DNA of 64,000 bases. Source: Dermatophagoides farinae. Its lineage: Eukaryota; Arthropoda; Arachnida; Sarcoptiformes; Pyroglyphidae. The translations under genes were made by a program, and so were the position numbers. The notes beneath the pieces are model-generated. The model made no database searches. It had not been told where the DNA came from and was given only the letters and a program-made list of their open reading frames with translations. Every line of letters starts with the position of its first letter. Position 1 is the stretch's first letter. The DNA lies in assembly GCF_024713945.1 (NCBI RefSeq), contig NC_134679.1:1989001-2053000 (forward strand), given 5' to 3'. Of this stretch, positions 45,401 through 59,378 are shown piece after piece.

Positions 45401-46007
45401 TGGCGAAAAAGGCTCAAGGCCTGGACAATTTTGTTATCCATGGGATGTTGCTATCTGTCCACAAACATCGATGATTTTGGTTTCCGATACACGTAATCGA
45501 CGTATTCAATTGTTCACACATTATGGACAATATCTGTGGCATTGTGGTCAACCTCTTGATTCTCCTCGTGGTGTTGCCTTTCTCACTCCTGATCGTTATA
45601 TCATCTCTGATTTCAATAAACATCGATTATTGATCATTGATCGTAATGATTCGAATTCTCATCCAATTATAAATCATCGAGATGATCTTATAACATCTAA
45701 ATATATTGGATTTGGTGAAGGATCGGCATGGGGTGAATTTCTTCGGCCACAAGGTCTGGTCGCTTCAGTCAAAAAGAATTCAATGGTCAGTAAATATGTA
45801 CAGATATTGTGCGCTGATTCACGAAACAATCGAATTGCCATTTATAATTCTTTGAATCAAAATTTCGATTATATCAATGGAGAATCATCCACTGCTAATG
45901 GCATTGCATTTGATCGACCATCCGGTATTGCCATTGCAGACAATATTCTAGCTATAATCGATTTTGGTAACAATCGATTACAAATTTTTCAAAACAATCT
46001 TGGTTAA
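42469..46007 (+). CDS. LIN-41/TRIM71-like filamin-NHL protein lacking RING and B-box (1138 aa)
   Basis: Exons are 42469-44515, 44579-45306 and 45366-46007. A long Ser/Asn/Gln/His-rich N-terminus (1-500) precedes a coiled coil (about 545-600, DHQIQSLANEINSTVQLYIN). Next come a filamin-type Ig domain (about 620-760) and six NHL repeats (about 770-1138). Diagnostic NHL units are CRPWGIAI...VADRSNNRIQ, FDRPAGIAI...VADKDNHRIQVF, YPWDVAI...VSDTRNRRIQLF, DSPRGVAF...ISDFNKHRLLII, RPQGLV...ADSRNNRIAIY and DRPSGIAI...IDFGNNRLQIF. This order matches LIN-41/TRIM71 and Drosophila Wech. In that family the NHL propeller binds mRNA hairpins to repress translation and control developmental timing. No RING or B-box cysteines are visible. 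A TGA at 42460-42462 with no AG between it and the ATG argues against an upstream coding exon. Repeat 1 has a roughly 40-residue insertion. The second donor (TTT/GTTATT) is weak but needed for the frame. Confidence 0.85.
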
Positions 46008-49000
46008 CAAAATTGATTGATTGAGTGCTCATTTAATGATTTTTCTCATCATCATCATCATCATTATCATCATCATCACATACACTTTTACATAATCTCA
46101 AAATTTTACAGTCATTATTTTAAAAATGATGATCATCTTTTTTTAAAACTCCTCACAAACTTTGTTCCGAACAAAGTTTCCAAATTCTTTTAAATTTGCT
46201 TTATATATTCTTCAATTTTTTCTGACACAAATACACACACACGGACAAATTTTATCAATCAATTAGAAATTTTTTCTTTTCCAAAGTTATTCATAGTTTA
46301 TAATGCTCAGTGTTTTTTTTTCTTTCATCAAAATATAGTTATATCTAAAGATTCTGTTATTATGTTAGGCCAATAGTTGATAGTTTATAATCTTTTTTTT
46401 TTTAAAAATTTCGTTTTTGCCCGATTTCTCTTTCTATGACAACAACCACAACAACAACAACAAAAAGTGATCATTTCAATATTCTGATTCAGAATATTTT
46501 GTGATGTTTTATTTTTTCAAATTCTTTTTTTTCAATTTTCTTTTTTTCTCTCTCCAGTTTTACTCTCTTTTTATTATTTTATTTCTTCGAGTGATAATTT
46601 TGATTTCATTTAATTTTACACCGATAAACACACACACACACATACAGTACACAGTCCATAACATTTTCGAAACGGTCAAACGGTTAATATTATTATTATT
46701 ATTATTATGGATTATAAATTAAGTTTTTCATTTTTTCAGTATATATATTTAAAATCAATCAATCAATCAAGCTTTTTAAAAAAGCGATTCACAACAAACA
46801 AACAAGAAAAAAAAGTTTTTTTTTCAGAACAATTTATATACAAACATTGACAGATAAAAAATCATTATTAAACAGCCAAGATACACATAATATATATTCA
46901 TCCTTTTCTTTAAATGATGAGGATATTAAGCTTAATTTAATTCGGGTCAACATACACACACACACACATACTCAGGAATTTGTTCCTGAAACAAAATGAC
47001 ATACAAAGATGCAGAAATGAAATTGTACAACATATATCTCAGGTATAATTTCTTTTGTTTTTTCTTTTCTTTTAATTTTCGTTTTTTTTCACTCTCATTC
47101 TTTGTTTGTCTAATCGCGGTGCCCAATTGGACCATTCTACTTTTGAGTAGAAAATCTTTGGGCTATAATCAACAAAACATGATGAAACTAAAAAAAAAAA
47201 CAACAAAACAACAACAACAACAACATTTATTCATTCATTCATTCATAATATGATATATACTCAAATAACCAGATAAGATGTGTAGGTGTCTCAAGAAGAA
47301 AAATTAATTAGTAATAGTAATTATCTGCTGATTTTCATTAATTATATATACGGGTTTTCTCAAATATTACAAAAAAAACTAAACAAAAGTGAAATTTAAC
47401 TCTTTCTCTCTCTCTCTCTCTTTAGATTTTTAATGATGCAACAATTGTTTTTTCCTGAGATTTATGATTTTTTTTCAGAATCAATCAATTAGCTATATTC
47501 TGGCTATTTCTTTTTTTTCGCTTATTATTATTATTATTGATCAATACAAATTTAACATTCAATCAATCAATAAATGTAACCCCTCCGATACAGAAACAAC
47601 AACAACAACAACAACATAAACAGATAAATTTCATTGTAATTCAATGTGGTTGGTGATTGGATATTTCAAGTTTTTCAACAAAACACACACACACACAAAT
47701 ACACAGTTTGAAATCTGTTGTTTTTTTTTTACTTGTCCGACAAACAAACAAACAGACAAAAAAAAAAGAGTTACTCTGCAATTTAAATATAGTAATTATT
47801 AAGAAATTTCATTGGAAAATAAATAAATAAATAAAACGATAAAACGATTGATGTGAAAAATTTATAAATGAATTATAATCAATTTTTATTCGGTCTTGTT
47901 CGGTCAATAGATGGCGTACAAGTTGTTGTTGTTGTTGTGATAGTTTTCATTTTCGAATATAAAACAATTGATGATGATGATGATGCGTTGGTTTTTCTTT
48001 CCATTCAGAATTGATCATTGAAAATTTTTTTTTTAATGAAATGTTATGGTTAAATTATGTCTTAAGAATCATTCTATATCTCATCATAATCATAATCATA
48101 ATGACATTAATTCGGATGATTGCCTTACAAGACGACAATGACGACGGCTGCTGTTATTCTGCATTCTCATTAAAAATATGGTCCATTATAATCATAATCA
48201 TAATAATAATAATAATGTAAGCTAATTCTTTACGTATCATTTAAAAATATTACAATTTGATTCAGGATGATTAATCTAAATTAATATCCTCCATTGATAA
48301 TGATTATATGATGATTTGAGGAACAAAAAAAAAATAGTACGAAAATAAACGAATAGCTGATTTTCTATGGTATGTATGCGTTTATATGATGTTTGTGTAT
48401 TCTGTACTAACTATTATTTAGATTCCTGAAATGAAAATCACGTCTTCTTCATCTAATTTAATCTTTGGTAATTTAGGATGGTTATAATGTCTTTTAGCCT
48501 TTTTTTTATATTTGGAATGAAAGAAAAAATAAAAATAAAATGGTTATTGTTTTTCGTAGTCGATTGCTCTAAATGAATGAATGTGTGTGTTAGAATCTAG
48601 AATTTTATTATGATACGATTATATTCATCCTAGAGAAAAAAAATCGAGATTCTTGCCATGATTTCTCATTTCCTCAATTTGAAATTTGTTTTGGTAAAAA
48701 AAAATCTCATAATATTTTTCTTCTTTTTCTTCTTCCACAGCCAACCAACGTTTTGGTAAATATTTCAGAGATCTTTCAGTAAATCAAAATGTTTATTTTC
48801 TTCAATGATGATGCTTATGTGAAATGATGTTAACGATATATAAGCCATATGATGATCACAACTTTGTTTCCAGGCAATTAATTTTTCAAATATTCTCTTC
48901 CACCTCCTACACTTTTTCTTCTTCTTCATCTTCATTTTTATCCATAACTGTTATGGGTGTTTGTTTTTTGTTTGTTTATTTTTTTCCCTGATTTTACGTT

Positions 49001-52000
49001 GTTGGTGGGTGGTAAATCCAAAAAAAAAAAAAAAAAAATAAAACCTTTACTGCTACTGCTGTGAAATATGATCAAAGAATGAAAGTTATTCTTATTCCCA
49101 TTGACCTACAATGGATAATGATTTGTAGATTTTGTAAAATTTTGTAGATCTGCAACGTTGACAATCGATTCGAATCATTAATGTCGTTGGTTTTAACGTT
49201 GTGATATCGATCCAACTAAATGACACTAACCAATCATCACCATTATCATCATCATCATTGAAACAAGATCAATGGCTATTGATATATCACACAAATGTTG
49301 TCGACAGTCGGAAAAAACCAACAACAATATACAAAAGAATATATAAACACGTGACCGGATTCTTTTCTATTGTCATATCCAGGAATTTTTTTTCTTTCTT
49401 TTCATTCTTTTCTTTTTTGTTGTTGTTGTTGACCAACCGGTTTATGCACGATAACTAGATGCACGTGTCACTATAGTTATAGCTAGCAAGCATAACACGC
49501 CTTATGTTCCATACATTGAGACATTGAGAACATATTACTATTATTACTATATATTTGAATTAATGAATGAATCGATGAGGAAACGTGAGTGAACACAAGA
49601 AGAACAACATTAATCTTTTCAAAACCTATGAGATTCTTTTTTTGAAAAAAAAGTGATGAAATAAATATAAGTGTTTGATTTGATTCAATTTGGAATAACA
49701 CAGGATTCTCATTTTTCGTTTCCGTTTCATGTGTTTTATTTCTTTTTACTATTGTTAAACGTTCCATAAATATGATTGAAAATCTTTTTGACCCTAATCA
49801 GGCCATTTTTTCTCCACTAACAAATGTGAATGAATGTAAAAGATACATTGACATTATCCAGACATGTGTGTGTGTGTGTCAACGGTTAACATGTGATCAT
49901 ATACTATTTTCATTTTGGCAAACAATAGAATTGCCATCGATGAGTCGATCGTTGAATCGATCGATGAATCGATCGATTGATTTGATCTGCTTAGTGAATA
50001 ACAGGGTAGATTCTATTTTTTATTTTTTTTACACAAAAAAAAACTTTTTTTTGATGTTTTTTTTTCTTCTAAATGATTTGAAACGATAGATATTGAAAAC
50101 CAAACAGAACAAACAAACAAACAAAAAACAAATTCCAAAAAATTTTTTTTTTGATTGATTTTCTGCTGTTCGCTGGTGATTTGAATCGGAGAATTTTTTT
50201 TTTTTCATCTGCTGTCACTGATTTTATTTTTTTTTCTTCACTTTTGTTTTGATTCAATTCAAAATGTTTTGATTTTGATTTTTTTTTTTTTTGGTCCGTT
50301 ATTTAATCAAAAATGTACCATACACACTGGCACACCACCACTCCCAAAATCGGTATTAATAAATATATATTTGTTCATGCATGGTGTGTGATGTTTTATT
50401 TTTATTTTTTGCATTGAAACTTTGAATTTTTTTTACTATTCATTCAATATAACTGACTTTATCTACTGCGATGATTACGCCCGAATCTAACGGTTTTTTT
50501 TCTCTCCAATGTTCCTTGCGGGCTGGCTTTGTTTGATATATTTGTTTGTGTGTTTGTGTGGATGACATGATTCAAATATAATTAAATTTTAATCCATTTC
50601 GAATGTAAAATGAAAAAAAATAATTCATTGAATCATTCGTTTGGGTTTGGGTGTTATCTTTTTGAATTTTTTGTTTTTTGTTTTGTTTTGTTTGACATTG
50701 TTTCAAAGTTTTTTTTACATGTCAGATTCATCGTCATTATCATCGAACAAAAAAAAATCAAAAAAATTTGTTGCCATTATCATAGGCTTTGATTGCGATT
50801 AATGATTTTTTTTCCTTTGTTTGTTTGTTTGACTTGCAAACGATAACTACACTACCCTTTTTTTGTTTAAATGTTTTAATCCATTATCAGATGATGATGA
50901 TGATGATGTGTGTGTGTGTGTGTATGCGTCTGGAATTTTGTCAATGATCTCGAATGATTGTTTTTTCTATGTTTGTTGGTTGGAATTCAATTCAATTCTG
51001 AGAAGACAACAACAACAACAAAAAAAATTTTACAATGCAAAAAAAAATAAATAAAAACTAAACCCATTATGGATGAATTTTTTTTCCCCATTTGTTTGTT
51101 TGTTTGGATTTCATTTTTTTTCCTGATGAAAAATAAGCTTTGAATGTGTGTGTGTGTGTGCTGCGTTGCGATTCATCAAAGCGTAAACGCAAATCTTAAT
51201 TCAACCAAACATGCGAATGATGAAAAATTCTTTTGTGTCATTGTTTTATTCTGTCATTTTGTTTTTTGTTTGTTTTGTTTTTTGTTTTGTTTCTGGTTCT
51301 TTTTCATTTTCAAATTCGTAACTAAAATGATAATCTAAATGAAAAATCATTTGTTTATTTATCACATGGTTGCAAAAAAAAAAATTTTGACTATATATGT
51401 AAGCGAGGAGCATCATAAATAGATGATGATTTATTTAATAAAAATTTTTCCTTTTTTTATTCTTGCTATAAATCTTGTTATATATATATAAATGGATTTT
51501 TTGTCCATCTCTGCGTGTGTGTGTCTGTGTTTGTATTTTGCTAATTACACTATTATGATGATATAGTAATGATGAATGAATGAATGAAAAAGAAAAAAAA
51601 TTTCTTCATTTATCAATCGATTGACGAAAACAAAAAAAAACAACAGATTTTTGTATAATTAACAAACAAAAATATATTGGTCAATAATGGTCTTAGTAAT
51701 AATCTCAGCTAGGTTCAAGACAGTTTTTTTTGTCTGCCTTTGATCCAAATTGTCATCATTATCAATGGACAATAAATTTGCTTTTATTTTCATATTTTTT
51801 TTCTATGACGAAAATTGTTTTATTATAGCCATCATCGTCATCATTATCATTGATGGTGATGATAATAATAGTTTCTCTTTCTCTCTCTCTCTTGGTTTTT
51901 TTTGTCCTTTTCTTTCACATACAACTACAAAGATGGCATTGGCATATACGAATATGAATGGTTTCAATCAAAGATGAGAAAAAAAAAATAAAAAGCAAGT

Positions 52001-53700
52001 CATTATCATCATCATCATCATCATCATTAACTTAAAATGGAAAAATAAACTTAAGATTTATTGTTTCGATTTTTTTTCTGTTTTGTTTCTTTTCGTGGTT
52101 CTTTTCCTAACATATGTTGTCCGTGTTGGTCTTTTGGTTTTCCTGCTTTACTATTTTGTCATTGATATCTCTCTGGTATATTGTTCTATCATATTCCATT
52201 AGGATGTATACGAAGATTCTTGTTTTTTGTTTTGTTGTTACAATCTGACTATATACACGCCCCTACCAGAATCAGTGACCATTTTTTTTATTGTTGTTAT
52301 TGTTATCGTTGTCATTCTCATATAATACAAATGAGCCACCGATTCTTTACAATAACAATCATTTTTTCAACAGAAGAAAAACCACAAATATATTGTCCAT
52401 AACAAATGTTAGACAATAATAAATAATTATTACAGATTGAATGCGTACTCTATACACAAAAATGTGAATTTCTTTTTCTTTTCTATTCTATTTTCTATTC
52501 TGTTCCAAAAAAAAATCATCCCTGAAGTGACCACATATTGAGCTTTACAAAAGATCCAAAAAATCCTTTCTCGTATCCGATTCCTATTTATACGATGATG
52601 ATGATCATGATGATGGTGATGATTGTAATGAAGACAAAAGAAATTTTTTTTTTCTTTTGTTGTTTTCATTCATATATCATCATATGTTTTGTATTTTTCA
52701 ATGACCGAAACATAACATTCATTGTGTTGATCGCGTTGATGACAACAATAATTCAATTCTTCAAACACGCACACAACACAAATGAAAGTATACGGAAATG
52801 GACCAGAAAAGACAGAATGACATCATTTTTTTTTGTCATCATCATCGTTGTCGTCGTCGTGGTTTCATGTTTTTTATTTCATTGTTTCGTTTGCCTTTTT
52901 CATTATTTTTTTCAGAATGATTATATATGTGATGAAGATTTGGTTAACTTTCTATATGGTTGTTTTTTTTGTGCGTGTGTCTGTGTGTGTTTCATTAAAA
53001 GTTGAGTTGAAAAATAATTAATTGTTCGGTCATTACATGACATTGTTGTTGGTCGTGTGTTGGTATATATGGTATATATGGTATACCCGGTCATTTCACA
53101 TGCATTCAAATGACATCTTTATTCTGAAAATTTATTACTCGTGCACGTATCTTGTTTTTTTTGTTGTTGTTGTTGTTGTTGTTGCTGCTGCTATTCATCC
53201 ATTCTTGTTAACGCATATGCTGATGGCTACCGTTTTTTGATTTTTATTTTGATGATGATGATGGTATACCGCAAATCACATTTGCTTTCTTGATTCTAAA
53301 CATTTTTTTTTGTCATTTCGTTCAATGATTTTCACTGATAATTTGATTATAGAAGGAAAAAAATTTTTTTTTGTTTTTTGTTTTTTTTGTCTGAGAAAAA
53401 GCAGATATGTATGTTTTGTTTGTTGTTCACTAATAATAACGATAATAATTTATATTGTCATCGTCGTTGTTGTTGTTGTTTTTTTTTCATTGGTTAAGCA
53501 TAAATCGAATCATAATGTGCAATGACATTATGATGATGATGATGATGATGATATTGGTTAGTGGAATCAAATGGTGGACAATGGATTTGTTTTTTTTTGG
53601 ACAATTAATTTTCTTTAATAATAATAATAATTTTTTCTTCTCCATCATTAGGATTCATTCATTCATTCTTATCATCGGAAAAAACGGAGAAAATTCCGGC
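46008..53700. other. Gene-free sequence downstream of the LIN-41-like gene (part 1)
   Basis: The first part must hold the 3' UTR; no single poly(A) signal stands out. The rest is microsatellites and homopolymers. To about 47.7 kb, CA and CAA repeats dominate the plus strand. From about 47.9 to 53.5 kb, GT, TTG and T runs dominate. A three-unit 12 bp tandem repeat sits at 49942-49977. All open frames translate to Phe/Ile/Ser-rich junk. Confidence 0.45.
49942..49977. repeat. 12 bp tandem repeat rich in CGATCG
   Basis: Three units: GAGTCGATCGTT, GAATCGATCGAT and GAATCGATCGAT. Units 2 and 3 are identical. Each carries the palindrome CGATCG. Confidence 0.85.
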
Positions 53701-54029
53701 TAAAATCAAAAACAAAACAAAATATGGAAAAAAAAGAAACAGCTTTCCAAGAATGAATCAACGTTGGTCAAACACACACATAAACACACACACACATTGA
53801 CCATACGCGTATAAACATTAATCAATCATCATCATCATCAGTGATAAGAATCAATGATTGAAACCATTGGCTCTATTTGGTCAATCGAATATAGACTACT
53901 AGGATTTGATAATCTTTTGGTATTTTTTTTTTTTTTTTTTTTTTTGGAAATTATGGTTGTCATCATTATATATATAGGATATATGTGCTGAATGATAATC
54001 GATAATGTTCATTATCATTATCATTATTT

Positions 54030-54054
54030 ATGATGATGATGATGATGATGATGA
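54030..54054. repeat. (GAT)n microsatellite
   Basis: About eight GAT units in spacer DNA, preceded by imperfect CATTAT repeats. Confidence 0.85.
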
Positions 54055-57000
54055 CATTCAAATTCAATTTGTATTGATCTCATAGTTTTTTTTTGTTTTT
54101 CATTCACTAACCAACATTACAACTGTATGTAACCGTAAACCGTTATCCATTTTGTTTTGTAATTTTGTTTTGTTTTTATTGTTGTTGTTGTTGTTGTTGT
54201 TAAATAAAAACAACCAAATGAAAAAAGAAGAAAAATCTAATGGATAGTGGGTATTTAATACCGACCCGGAATGTTTATTCGAACAACAACAACAACAACT
54301 GCAGTAGCAGTTACAGTAGCAAAAAGTTTATTCGTTCGTAATGAGTTTGACTTGAATTGATGATTGATGAACTTTTCTTTTCTCTTGTTTTGTGCTTGTG
54401 TGTGTGTGTAAATGGATGGGCCTTTCGGGAAAAAATGCCGGTTTTTTTTTGTTTTGATTTTTTCTCTGATTCCCTGGTGGGGGAAAAAATGTAACCGGCA
54501 ATGTTGTATTTACATTGGATTTCTTTTCTCTCAACAGAGAATGGATATATCCAACCATCGATATCTGAACCCCATAATAATAAGAGTATTCTAAGAATTT
54601 TGACCATTTCGAAACACAAATTCTTTTCTAATTTTACCAGTAGAATGGTCTAAGAGGATTCTCGAATAGAATCGTCCTGTGAACATTTTTTTTCTCTTTG
54701 AATAGAATGGAATGGAATGTTTTATATTTTGATGATACTAATTTTAATTATCCTTAGATACACATACACACACATATGTTGTAAGCTATTTCAAATCAAT
54801 CTTCATATATGAATCCTAGGCCATTGACTGCATTGATTTTTTTTTCTTATTGTTGTAAAATCTAATGGTCATCATTGGTCATCACCTTTGTCGATCATTT
54901 TCCCATTGTATTAGTGTTATTGTCGGTCTTATTATTATACATACGGTATATATTGGAGTTATTATATTACAATATAACGGTAACAATTCAATGTGATTGA
55001 ATAGAAGTAGAAAAAAATAGCTAACAACACGAAATTGTGGTTCAATTTAGTATGATGATGATGATGAAATGAAGGGCGAGAATGAGATGTGATCAGATCG
55101 GTATTGATTGATTTTTCGTCTTTCTTTATCGACCATTCATCGATTCAAATGAACCACATGTAGTGAGAGGGAAAGAACAACAACAACACCAACAAAAAAG
55201 AACCGATTGATCGAAATGTATATATCACCGATACATTTTAGCAAAGAACGGCGGCTAGATCGTTTGATCCAAACATTTTTTTTTCATCTCCATTGTTATT
55301 TGGTGGCGAAAGTGTTTTACTCTTTTTTTTTCTTTCTTCTTTAGGCGTTGTTATTGTTGTTAAATGAATACGTTTTGAATGAAAGAAAAAAAACTGTGAA
55401 ATAGAGATATCGATCGTTTTTATTTTATTTTTATTTTTTTGTTGGAATTGGAATACAATCGGTTTCGATGTGGACAACAACAACAACAACAACAACAACG
55501 ACAACAAAGAATGTGTATTTGATCACTATACATTGATATTAAAACCACCACTTGCTGCTGAATTTTTTTATTATTATTATTATTGTTATTCGCACCACTT
55601 TTTATTGTGTTGACGTTTTTTCTTCCTTTGTCTGAATACCGAATGAAAGAATTATACATGATATATGAAATCCTTGTGTGATAAATTCAAAATTTTTTCT
55701 CTGAATTTTTTCAGCACAGTCTCTTGTCGATATATTGTGATATACTAATCTAGTAAGGATTTGTTGTAATCGAATGGCCTGCCTGAATTGGATTTTTTTT
55801 TTATTATTGATTTCAAGAAATCGGTTTCAATCATGTGTTAAATGTTATATCTAGATTATTTTTCAGACAGACAATCTCAAGTGTGCCCTGTTTTTTGAAT
55901 AGAGTTATTAATCCCTTTTTGATCAAAAAAAAAGGTGCCGTCTGATTCTTTGGTTCATTTGAATCAAAAAAAAAAAAAAAAAAAAATAAAATCCAAACAA
56001 CATGTTGCTTGATGAAAGAAAAAAAAACAATTCGACTTTTTTCCAAATACAAATCATTTGCCATCAAAATTTTTTTTTCGTAAAAAATTTATTTCGCTCA
56101 ATTTCATCAAACTTAATCAAATTCTCATTTGTTGCTCTCAACGAATTGTCTTTATTCGTCATCATTGTTTACGATGCATTTGAATGAGTTTCAAATAAAC
56201 AACAACAACAACAACGAGCGAAAAAAAAAACTTTAAGAGTAAGCACTACCCACCCCCTTTAAGATTCAATCGTGCGAGAATCACACACACACACTGGCAA
56301 ACAAAATCATTCATGCTATAATGTAAAAATCACCAATCGAATCAATCGAATCGGTAAACCATCAATGCATCCAACCATTGCATTGAAATATTGGTGGTTT
56401 TTTTTTCTTCATCTTTTTCTTCTTAGATTTTATGTACGTTTGTATGTTTCGAGTAAATTGAGTGCATCCAACAAAACACACAGACACACACACACACTTT
56501 ACATCACTGACATTGATACGAATGAATTCACTGATCATCATCATCATCATCATCATCATATATAAATAAAGTCATTGCATCATATCACATCACATTGCAC
56601 ACACACACACACATACATACATAACACGTTGTAATGTATAGAGTTAATCTAATTTGAAATCATCGACCAAGAAATAACCGTAAAAAAACGAAGAAAGAAA
56701 GAAAAATAGTCTGGTTAGTGAATTTTTTTTTTTTTTTTGGTTGTAACAAAATAAATCTTAAAGTATCCAAGCGTATATCAACCATATAATCATCATCATA
56801 TGATGATCTATGTGAATAAACTGAAAAAAAATCTAGGTGGCTGATCACACACACACTTTTCAGGTGATTGCACAACCATCAATTGTATTTTAAACGAAAT
56901 TTTTTTTTATTTTTTATAATGATGAATGTTTTACGCATTTGTTGCTGAATTTCTTACATTTTAATCATCTAACCAGCAGAGAGAAAGAGAGAGAGAGAGA

Positions 57001-59148
57001 ATGGAAAAAAAACTGTAAAGAATCATCCATGCAAAAATATCCATCAAAACACCAAAACACATTGTCCAAAATAAAAATAAAAATCTATGTTTGGACATAT
57101 GGCCAATGATGGATTTGATGAAAATTCGTAAATTGAATTGGAAAATCAATTCAATTTTTTTTCATTTCTTTTTTTTTTCTTCCTTCTTTCAATGGATTAT
57201 TGCACAATTGATTTTCATTTTCCATCACCCAAAACGGTATATCTTTTCGGTCCTATTCCTATCTCCATCATCATCATCATCATCATCATCAATGATCGTT
57301 TGAAAACAAAAGCAAATGGTGGAAACACAACAAAAAAAAAAAATTTACGGCAAACTGATTTTAATTTCTATTTTTTTTTTTTTTTGTTCAAATATATAAT
57401 GAACACACACACACACCATCACCAACATCAAATGGAACAAATATCGTAACAGGCCGCCTGTCACACACACACACACATTGATAACTGTTACCTTAAGATT
57501 CATTTCATTTTTCAATTCATTCATTCATTCATTCATTTTGTTTCTATGTGTGAATGTGTGAATATAAATAAGAAAAAAATGGTATGACGATTATTCATTG
57601 ATGATGATGGTGATGATGATAATAAAATTATTCTGCACTATCGATTTCATTATGTCCACATCCATAAACACATTGTCATCGATGAATTTTTTTTTCGGGT
57701 TCCTTTTTTTCTTTCTGCATTTTGGTTATACCTTTTTTTTTGTTTGTTTGAATGTCAACCTTATAGATGGGGCGTTTTGGTCCTTTTTGTGTGTGAGAGT
57801 GTAGTTTCATCAATTTTATTTGGATGATTGAAAAACCGTTGCTGCATCAAATGATGATATCTTTTTTTCTTCTTTTTATTTTAGTTTTTTAGTGATCAAT
57901 AAAATGCATATAAATTGAACAATGGAAGAACAAAGAAGACGAAGAAGAAAAAAGAGAAAGCGACAGAGAATGTTAGAGAAACCTCAAATAAATCGATCCA
58001 TCGATGTATTGACCACAATGGATTTACCGATTTTTTTTCTTTATATCGGTGTATGTGTGCGTGAAAATTAATAATTTTGTTTTTATCCAAGATTTTTTGA
58101 TTCGCATGAACAACTCAAAATTGCCTCCGTATTTTTTTTTCTTCGTCATCGTCATTCCCAGTAATTTTTTTCCACTTTATTCTTTGCCGTTTTTTATTAT
58201 TATTTTTTTCTGGTCATATGAAGTCATCTATGGAACGAGATCAAGTATTGAACACACACACAAACACAAACACAAACTTGTTGTTGTCATATGTTTTGTT
58301 TGGTGTTAAATGGTTTCACACTCTCTATGTGACCGATATCGGAGATATTTTGTGGTGGTGGTGTTGGTGGTGGTGATGGTGTTACCTTTTAACACTAGAA
58401 GCCCCCTTTTTTGGCGATTTAAGATGAAATGAATTGTGTGTTTGTGGTGTTGATGGCATTTTTTCTTTCATTGAAATGGAAAATTGATTTATTATCAATT
58501 CACCATTAGTTATTTTATTTTTCTCTTGGCAAATCATCCATCGTCACATCAGTATACGATCGATTGATTTAGACTTACTCATAATAAAGAATGATTTCTA
58601 GATCCAATGAATTTCAGAAAAAAAACCTGTCATAACATAAAACACTATCATCATCACCACCACCACCACCACCATCACAGGTAAATGATGAATTTGATTG
58701 TTTTTTTTCACTTCTCTTATCCCAAGAGATTTCTTGATCCAACTATTTTTTGTTCTAGATTCCAATGGTAAGAAAAAAATGGGTGCTAAATTCGGCTTCT
58801 TTTGAAATTTACTATCCATCTTGCGGCATTTTTTGTTTGTTTGTTTGTTTCTTTTTTATTTTCAATGAGAGAGAGAGAGAATTGAAAATGGAAATGAAAC
58901 AATTGAATGGAGAAAAAAATATTATTGTTACCATTTTATTATTATTATTATGACTACATTATCGGCTATTAATAACATTTAAATGTTGAACATTCCATTT
59001 TTAAATTATTATTATTATTATTATTGTTGTTGTTGTTGCTATATCGGTTTTTGTCGATCAATGATCGACGGCTGTGGCGGCGGTTTTGTATAACTAAATA
59101 ATATAGATGACCCGAATAATAATGGTAATAATCACCATAAGTGTGTGA

Positions 59149-59193
<45 letters not shown>

Positions 59194-59354
59194 TAAAAAA
59201 CAGTAGCAATGTTCGTTCCAGATTCGGCTACTGACTTTTATCCCGATAGAAAACAAAAATGCTTGAATTTTTTTTTTTGACCTTTTTTTCTGAACATTTT
59301 TTTTCAATAATTTTTTTTTTCTTTATTTTGTTCAGTTTTTCATTCATACATTCA

Positions 59355-59378
59355 GTGTGTGTGTGTGTGTGTGTGTGT
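59355..59378. repeat. (GT)n microsatellite
   Basis: About twelve uninterrupted GT units. Confidence 0.9.

Noticed and set aside
52538-53005. 155-codon plus-strand hydrophobic frame
   Set aside because: Made of Phe, Ile, Val and Met runs from T-rich and GAT/GTC repeats; no domain pattern and no splice context.
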